A stretch of 10,224 bases of DNA from Bacteroidales bacterium (GTDB taxonomy: Bacteria; Bacteroidota; Bacteroidia; Bacteroidales; JAADGE01): contig JANTGL010000077.1 of the NCBI GenBank assembly GCA_024762915.1, positions 1-10,224 on the forward strand. Reading direction: 5' to 3'. The notes beneath the pieces were generated by a model. That model ran no database searches. It worked only from the letters and a program-made list of their open reading frames with translations, and was not told the DNA's origin. This document shows, piece by piece, positions 7,001-10,224 of this stretch. Each line of letters opens with the position of its first letter. Position 1 is the first letter of the stretch. The position numbers and the translations under genes were made by a program.

Positions 7001-7157
7001 GGGCAGAAATTTGTTTATCTTAACAAACTATTCAGGTGTAGATCCCGAAATAAATACAATCGGTGCAGCTGTTATGGGAACCGGTTCTATCGGAATTGAT
7101 AATTTGGGAACTCCAAGCACTAAAGGAATTGATTTTAGTTTAAGATTAAGTTTTTAA
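4086..7157 (+). CDS. SusC/RagA-family TonB-dependent outer-membrane transporter
   Basis: Imports a SusD-captured oligosaccharide or peptide across the outer membrane using TonB-ExbBD energy. 1023 residues, the usual SusC size. In order: signal peptide 1-20 (cleavage before QER); carboxypeptidase-regulatory-like domain about 24-98 (ISGIVTSESDGETIPGVSVVVKGT through VNVALE); TonB box DEVVVTALG at 103-111; plug domain about 118-240, with RGGNSLSGDNQPLFVVDG; SusC signature LYGIKAANGAVIITTK at 226-241; then a 22-strand beta-barrel. It ends in an aromatic C-terminal residue (SLRLSF), typical for BAM recognition. The CTD-plus-plug layout without an STN domain indicates no anti-sigma/ECF signalling. 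Two Met codons start the protein; the first (4086) is used here but the second is equally possible. It follows a matched promoter, and the SusD partner begins 19 bp after the stop. The substrate is not predictable from this sequence alone. Confidence 0.95.
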   Translation: MMKKILFFVFFLASFLVSFAQERTISGIVTSESDGETIPGVSVVVKGTTVGAMTDVNGKYSIVVKSDTKVLIFSYIGMKTKEVEIGLKNTVNVALETEATGIDEVVVTALGIKKAKKSLGYSVENVGHEELTEGNQTNVVNALQGKVAGVSITNSGGAPGASSVIMIRGGNSLSGDNQPLFVVDGIPIDNSTVAGELVANSNRGLDLNSEDIESVSILKGPAAAALYGIKAANGAVIITTKTGKAGEAKISYNGSFSVDNVVGVPDMQTMYGQGSLIRHNMSYITTFSWDTLRLADTVPIYNNLQDFYQTAYSSNHNVSYSGGNEKSTVYASAGRLNNNGVMDRTSYDRTSFKLNTTSSLKKNLTIGSSFNYVNSASNRTRQGSSNSGSFSSILNYPVNVNMKDYLNEDGTQKIVESLGDAPMDNPYWSAINNPITNRVDRYIGIANVSYDPFKFLNITYRIGSDVFMEKNKSSYAWGSARFNEGYVGEYEAFNQITTSTLLLNANHKIEKHSFGLTVGNNIEDNYYRRTNWSGQNFIEPDFVGINNIVSDDRTVNQKITRKRIVSAFGEFKYDWNSVVFLNLTGRIDKSSTLPKDKNLFFYPSAGVSVLVSTILKNMGVSALSDLGIDYFKLRTTWAQVGKDAPPHVLQTPMVSTTNTYTIDPEGFMRAIYPTGNPALLPEFTNSFEVGTDIRLFKNRVALDFSYYNMTSRDQILFIRMAPSTSTFGGYLNAGSINNKGIEFLLSTKAVKKTNFNWYVDLNFAKAVSHVNELPGEIKQVENSDSWAYNVIAEGAALLDGPVFGIYGKAYKRDDNGNLLLDADGMVQFADVQQQLGDRYPNWSAGISNKLQYKNITLNFLVDISYGNDVLNGTKAAMIYYGLDPITTNRGETFVFDGLRSTGTTDADGNIIYEPNDSEVVLDQDYYQNIYSKIGENFVEDGSWVRLRYVTLTYDFPTKWFKDKISMLQFNVTGRNLFILTNYSGVDPEINTIGAAVMGTGSIGIDNLGTPSTKGIDFSLRLSF

Positions 7158-7176
7158 TTAAAAAAAAATATAAGAC

Positions 7177-8688
7177 ATGAATACAATAAAAAAAATATTA
7201 ATATTATTACTTATAGTAGTCACCTCTGCTTCTTGTAATAAATTTTTAGATGTAAATGACGATCCCAGCGCACCGTCTGATGTTGCTTTGGATTTGAGAT
7301 TAAAACCGGCAATTTTATTAGCAAACGGTGCTGCTCAATGGAGAGGAGCCAGAGAAGTAATTGCAATTGAACAATATGTTGCCAGCAGAGACCCGGGTGA
7401 TGCACAAGATTGCTGGAAATTTGATAATAAGTATTTTATTTGGCAAAATACACTTGTTTGGACTTATCCTAATGTAGTTGATTTAATCGTTATGGGTGAG
7501 GACGAAAACAGCCCTCATTTTTCCGGTGTAGGGAAAATTTTTAAAGCTTATCTTTTATTAATGCTGAGCGATCAACTCGGATCGGTTCCATACGATGACC
7601 TTTATAACGGCAGAACTACTCCCGTACTGGAACCCCGATTTGAAGAACAACAGGTTATTTATGAAAAATGTTTGGCAGATTTAGATGACGCAATTGATGA
7701 CTTGTCTCAAACCGAAAATACAATAGAATTAAACAGAAGATACGGAGATATTATTTATCAAGGTGATACTGAAAAATGGATTAAATTTGCATATGCCCTT
7801 AAAGCTCGCTATCTGAATCATTATTCTAAGAAATCTTCACTTTATGATCCTACTGCTGTCATTAATGCTTGTTCCAAAGCTTTTGACGGTGATGGTCAAG
7901 ATGCTGAATTTGCCTATAAAAGCGATGGTTCACAGACACAAGCAAATCCTTTTAGTGCAGAAGGTTTTGGAGATTTTGGAGGAATTACGCCTCGTTACGG
8001 AGGATATAGTGCTTTTTTTGTAGATATGTTAAAATCATCAGTTATTGCAGAGGACAGTATTGATCCCCGATTACCGATTATTATGTTGCCTGCCGACAGT
8101 ACAGGTTTATATACCGGAATTGTCAGCGGAAGAGGATTTGATACGGATCCTGAGAGAACGTTTTTGTATGATTATTCGAATGTTCCCGGAGGATTTTATT
8201 CAAAAGCAGATTCACCGTTTCCTTTTATCACTTATTCAGAAGTTAAATTTATTGAAGCCGAGGCCAGATTAAGATCAGGAGACCTTGGCGGTTCAAGAGC
8301 TGCATTTAAAGAAGGTGTTTTAGCAAATATGAGAAAATTAGGTGTAGCAGATACATCTATTACAGAAGCTGCTGACAGCATCGATGCAATGACGGATGCG
8401 GATTTTACACCGCTTAATGCCGGTTTACATCACATAATGACTCAAAAATATATTGCAATGGTATTTAATCCTGAAACTTGGGTTGATATGAGAAGAATGG
8501 ATTATGACAGTACAATTTATAACGGCTTAAGACATCCGGAAAATGTAAACAGCATATTTGCAGACGATGAATGGATAAGAGCTATGGTATATGAATATAA
8601 TGAAGAAAACAGAAATCCTAATAATATTCCGAATAATGTGCCCGAAGTAAGAATGAAAACACCTGTTTGGTGGGACATTCCGGAATAA
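7177..8688 (+). CDS. SusD/RagB-family surface lipoprotein (SusD-like_2 type)
   Basis: The extracellular lid of the SusCD complex, which binds substrate and closes over the SusC barrel. 503 residues. A lipoprotein signal peptide ends in a lipobox (TSASC) with the lipidated Cys at residue 20. The mature N-terminus has the SusD-typical NKFLDVNDDPSAPSD. Alpha-helical TPR-like segments follow: about 95-143 (YPNVVDLIVMGED, then FKAYLLLMLSDQLGSVPYDD), 160-180, 206-226 (KWIKFAYALKARYLNHYS), 349-392 (SEVKFIEAEARLRSGD) and 416-441 (QKYIAMVFNPETWVDMRR), matching the family's conserved helices. The pattern around GSVPYDD fits the SusD-like_2 branch better than classic SusD; that placement is from memory. 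The gene is translated 19 bp after SusC and ends before a strong terminator, so the operon is just these two genes. The bound substrate is not predictable. Confidence 0.93.
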   Translation: MNTIKKILILLLIVVTSASCNKFLDVNDDPSAPSDVALDLRLKPAILLANGAAQWRGAREVIAIEQYVASRDPGDAQDCWKFDNKYFIWQNTLVWTYPNVVDLIVMGEDENSPHFSGVGKIFKAYLLLMLSDQLGSVPYDDLYNGRTTPVLEPRFEEQQVIYEKCLADLDDAIDDLSQTENTIELNRRYGDIIYQGDTEKWIKFAYALKARYLNHYSKKSSLYDPTAVINACSKAFDGDGQDAEFAYKSDGSQTQANPFSAEGFGDFGGITPRYGGYSAFFVDMLKSSVIAEDSIDPRLPIIMLPADSTGLYTGIVSGRGFDTDPERTFLYDYSNVPGGFYSKADSPFPFITYSEVKFIEAEARLRSGDLGGSRAAFKEGVLANMRKLGVADTSITEAADSIDAMTDADFTPLNAGLHHIMTQKYIAMVFNPETWVDMRRMDYDSTIYNGLRHPENVNSIFADDEWIRAMVYEYNEENRNPNNIPNNVPEVRMKTPVWWDIPE

Positions 8689-8718
8689 GAAATAAACAAT
8701 AGTTGATTAATAAATACT

Positions 8719-8761
8719 AAAAAAACATTAAAACTTTAATACAGAGTTTTAATGTTTTTTT
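8719..8761 (+). terminator. Intrinsic terminator of the susCD operon
   Basis: Arms cattaaaact (8726-8735) and agttttaatg (8745-8754) pair perfectly, extended by seven A's (8719-8725) against seven T's (8755-8761), with a 9-nt loop. The symmetrical A and T runs would let it act in both directions. It lies 31 bp after the SusD stop. Confidence 0.87.
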
Positions 8762-9333
8762 ATTGTCTGTTTTTAAGTTAGGGACTTTCAGGAAATGAAA
8801 AGTTCTTAAAAATTATGATCATTTTACAAGTTGTTGCATTCGACCTTAAAGAAATTTAGTAGTTTTCAAACGAAGAAGAACGTAAAAATAAAAGCTGTTT
8901 GAACAACCGGAGCTTGCGAAGGGAGTGAGTTCTTTTATTTTAGTGATTCGTAGTGTAGAAAATAAGAAATTTATTTACAGTCTTGATTTTTTGTTACTTT
9001 TGTGTCAAGACAAAAGTAAAAGAAAATACAAATTAGCCCAATATAACGCAAATGATTGCAAAATTGGGGTATTTTCAAAAGAAAAACGCATATACTAATA
9101 TGATTAACAGGTACCTGATATTTCCCGAAACTCCCTAAGTTAAAACTCTGCAGTTTCTGAGCAGTTACTTTAGTTTCAAAAAATATTATTTGAATATCGA
9201 ACAAGGACTAAGGATTTATGAGTTATGAAGTTTCACAGAAATAAGAAGTATGTATTGTTCAAATTATAATACTTTTTTTTACTTTAAAAATCGTTATTCG
9301 TTATCGATGTTCTTAAATCAATTCTTAAAGGAT
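8762..9333. other. Gene-free AT-rich intergenic stretch between convergent genes
   Basis: No frame here has a credible start, coding-like composition or a recognisable protein. The longest, on the minus strand at 8971-9204, is low-complexity and rich in Phe, Ile and Cys, and looks spurious. The central part holds a less AT-rich patch (8902-8932), short inverted repeats (ttcaaac 8865-8871 with gtttgaa 8897-8903) and the palindrome at 8994-9019. Sequences of this look recur downstream of genes in related genomes as far as I recall, so a decayed dispersed repeat is the favoured reading; a non-coding RNA is possible but unsupported. Both flanking genes point into this region. Confidence 0.6.
8994..9019. 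repeat. Inverted repeat with 10-bp arms in intergenic stretch
   Basis: Perfect arms ttacttttgt (8994-9003) and acaaaagtaa (9010-9019) surround the 6-nt loop gtcaag. The left arm contains TACTTTTG, which matches the -7 promoter consensus TAnnTTTG, but no -33 TTTG is found 19-21 bp upstream, so a promoter is not called. There is no T-run, so it is not a plus-strand terminator. Confidence 0.6.
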
Positions 9334-10224
9334 TTATTTTAGCCATTTTAATAATTTAGAAATTTCTTCGAAAAGCTTATCTTGATTTTTGATTACGGAT
9401 TCTAAGGGAAATCCGAAGCTCAAAACTGTATAATTATTTTTATTGCCGATTACGGCAGCCGGAAAGTTATTTTCTTTATATCTGTATATTATTTTTGCCC
9501 CGTTTAAAGGTTTTAAAGCATCAACTGATCTGAGTTCAAATATTTTTTCAGACGGTTTTTTCGAAATAAGTAATTGATTTTTTCCGGTAATTTCACCTGT
9601 TTGACATGCCCAAGTCGATAGAGCAGAATACTGAAGCTTGTCTTGTACCCAATTTTTACGAATGCTGTCATTCATATTACTTAAAAAAACATCTTCAGCA
9701 ATAAAAGCTCCTGATATTAATATTGTTTTATCCGTACTTATCCATTTATCAAGTGCATTTCTCATATTTTGAGTAAATACACCGAAATTTTTTAATCTTA
9801 TTTCTTTGTTAAACTCAGATGTACTCTGTTTCCCGTATATTAAATCAAGTTTATCATAAGTGATAAAATTGTCGGGATTTTTCTCAAAAGCTCCTGCACT
9901 TGCTGATATAAAAGAAAGATTCAAATTTGCAAACTGCTTACCGTGTTTGTACGGATAATCAAATGTGTTCCCGACAACGGTTATTCCTTCGTAATCTGAA
10001 TAAGATGCTCCGTGACCGGGGAGAAAATCGGTTGACCAATTATCGTTTTTGTTGAAATTATATTGAAATCCCGTAAAAGAATATTCTGTTCCCGAAGCAA
10101 CGGCAGATTTATTCCAATATGAAAAACCGCTCAAATTTTCGGTGTCAATATAATCCGGACTTGAGATTTTATCAAAGGCATTGACAATAAGTATCGGATT
10201 GTCTTCAAATTTGTTAATATAAGC
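9334..10224 (-). CDS. C-terminal part of a large exported-type protein, xanthan lyase/golvesin-domain-like
   Basis: The frame is open from the right window edge to the TAA at 9336-9334, giving 297 residues; the N-terminus is missing. The first possible start inside the window (TTG at 10134) is not real, because family-like sequence precedes it (a NPILIVNAFDKISSPDY segment). Landmarks in order are ILIVNAFDKIS, FTGFQYNFNKN, the PGHGASYSDYEG segment with VVGNTFDYPYKHGK, a LSFISASAGAF segment, and a C-terminal VLSFGFPLESV followed by a Lys-rich helix. These match my memory of Bacteroidales proteins annotated as putative xanthan lyase (XalB-like) or golvesin C-terminal-like, about 900-1000 residues long; the enzymatic label in that family is poorly supported. 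The C-terminus has no T9SS sorting domain. It converges on the susCD operon, and no operon partner is visible. Confidence 0.6.
   Translation of the reverse strand, partial: AYINKFEDNPILIVNAFDKISSPDYIDTENLSGFSYWNKSAVASGTEYSFTGFQYNFNKNDNWSTDFLPGHGASYSDYEGITVVGNTFDYPYKHGKQFANLNLSFISASAGAFEKNPDNFITYDKLDLIYGKQSTSEFNKEIRLKNFGVFTQNMRNALDKWISTDKTILISGAFIAEDVFLSNMNDSIRKNWVQDKLQYSALSTWACQTGEITGKNQLLISKKPSEKIFELRSVDALKPLNGAKIIYRYKENNFPAAVIGNKNNYTVLSFGFPLESVIKNQDKLFEEISKLLKWLK

Noticed and set aside
8995..9002. TACTTTTG as a promoter -7 box
   Set aside because: No TTTG lies 19-21 bp upstream and no gene follows on that strand; it is part of a palindrome arm.
8971..9204. 77-codon minus-strand frame in the intergenic stretch
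   Set aside because: It has no plausible initiation context, a Phe/Ile/Cys-rich composition unlike the neighbouring genes, and runs through the palindrome at 8994-9019.

Overview
The window looks like the chromosome of a Bacteroidetes (Bacteroidota) bacterium, probably Bacteroidales-like. It is AT-rich and carries a SusC/SusD pair, a type IX secretion (T9SS) C-terminal sorting domain, a Bacteroidetes-type promoter (TTTG-N19-TAnnTTTG), start codons preceded by A/T-rich sequence rather than a Shine-Dalgarno, and SdhA/SdhB of the type found with a single-subunit diheme cytochrome b. No tRNA, rRNA, CRISPR array or intact transposase was seen.

Layout. (1) Bases 1-2087: the 3' two thirds of sdhA, then sdhB and an intrinsic terminator. 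Together they form the catalytic half of succinate:quinone oxidoreductase / quinol:fumarate reductase. (2) Bases 2088-2735: a debris field with two extra partial copies of the sdhB 3' end. The first copy also repeats the terminator and a 14-bp-arm palindrome. The field ends with an orphan reading frame, a 33-bp palindrome and a bidirectional terminator. (3) Bases 2752-3801, minus strand: a secreted protein with an N-terminal signal peptide, a probable concanavalin/LamG-like beta-sandwich and a T9SS type A sorting domain. (4) Bases 3911-8761, plus strand: a promoter, a SusC-family TonB-dependent transporter, a SusD-family surface lipoprotein and a strong terminator, forming a two-gene nutrient-uptake operon divergent from the T9SS protein. 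(5) Bases 8762-9333: a gene-free, AT-rich stretch with a short palindrome. (6) Bases 9334-10224, minus strand: the C-terminal part of a protein resembling the large Bacteroidetes proteins often annotated as xanthan lyase / golvesin-domain proteins, cut by the window edge.

How they work together. SdhA and SdhB couple succinate/fumarate chemistry to the quinone pool; the membrane subunit is expected upstream, outside the window. SusC and SusD should form an outer-membrane import complex for an oligosaccharide or peptide, and the divergent T9SS-exported protein could be a surface or secreted partner. No glycoside hydrolase, polysaccharide lyase, sulfatase or sensor/sigma regulator is visible here, so the substrate cannot be named.

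The most unusual part is the sdhB tail duplication. The extra copies share alleles with each other that the intact gene lacks, copy 2 differs from the intact gene almost only at synonymous sites, and copy 3 is a mosaic. This points to recombination with, or replacement by, a diverged sdhB allele rather than simple recent tandem duplication. I did not find convincing evidence of a wholly new multi-gene system.
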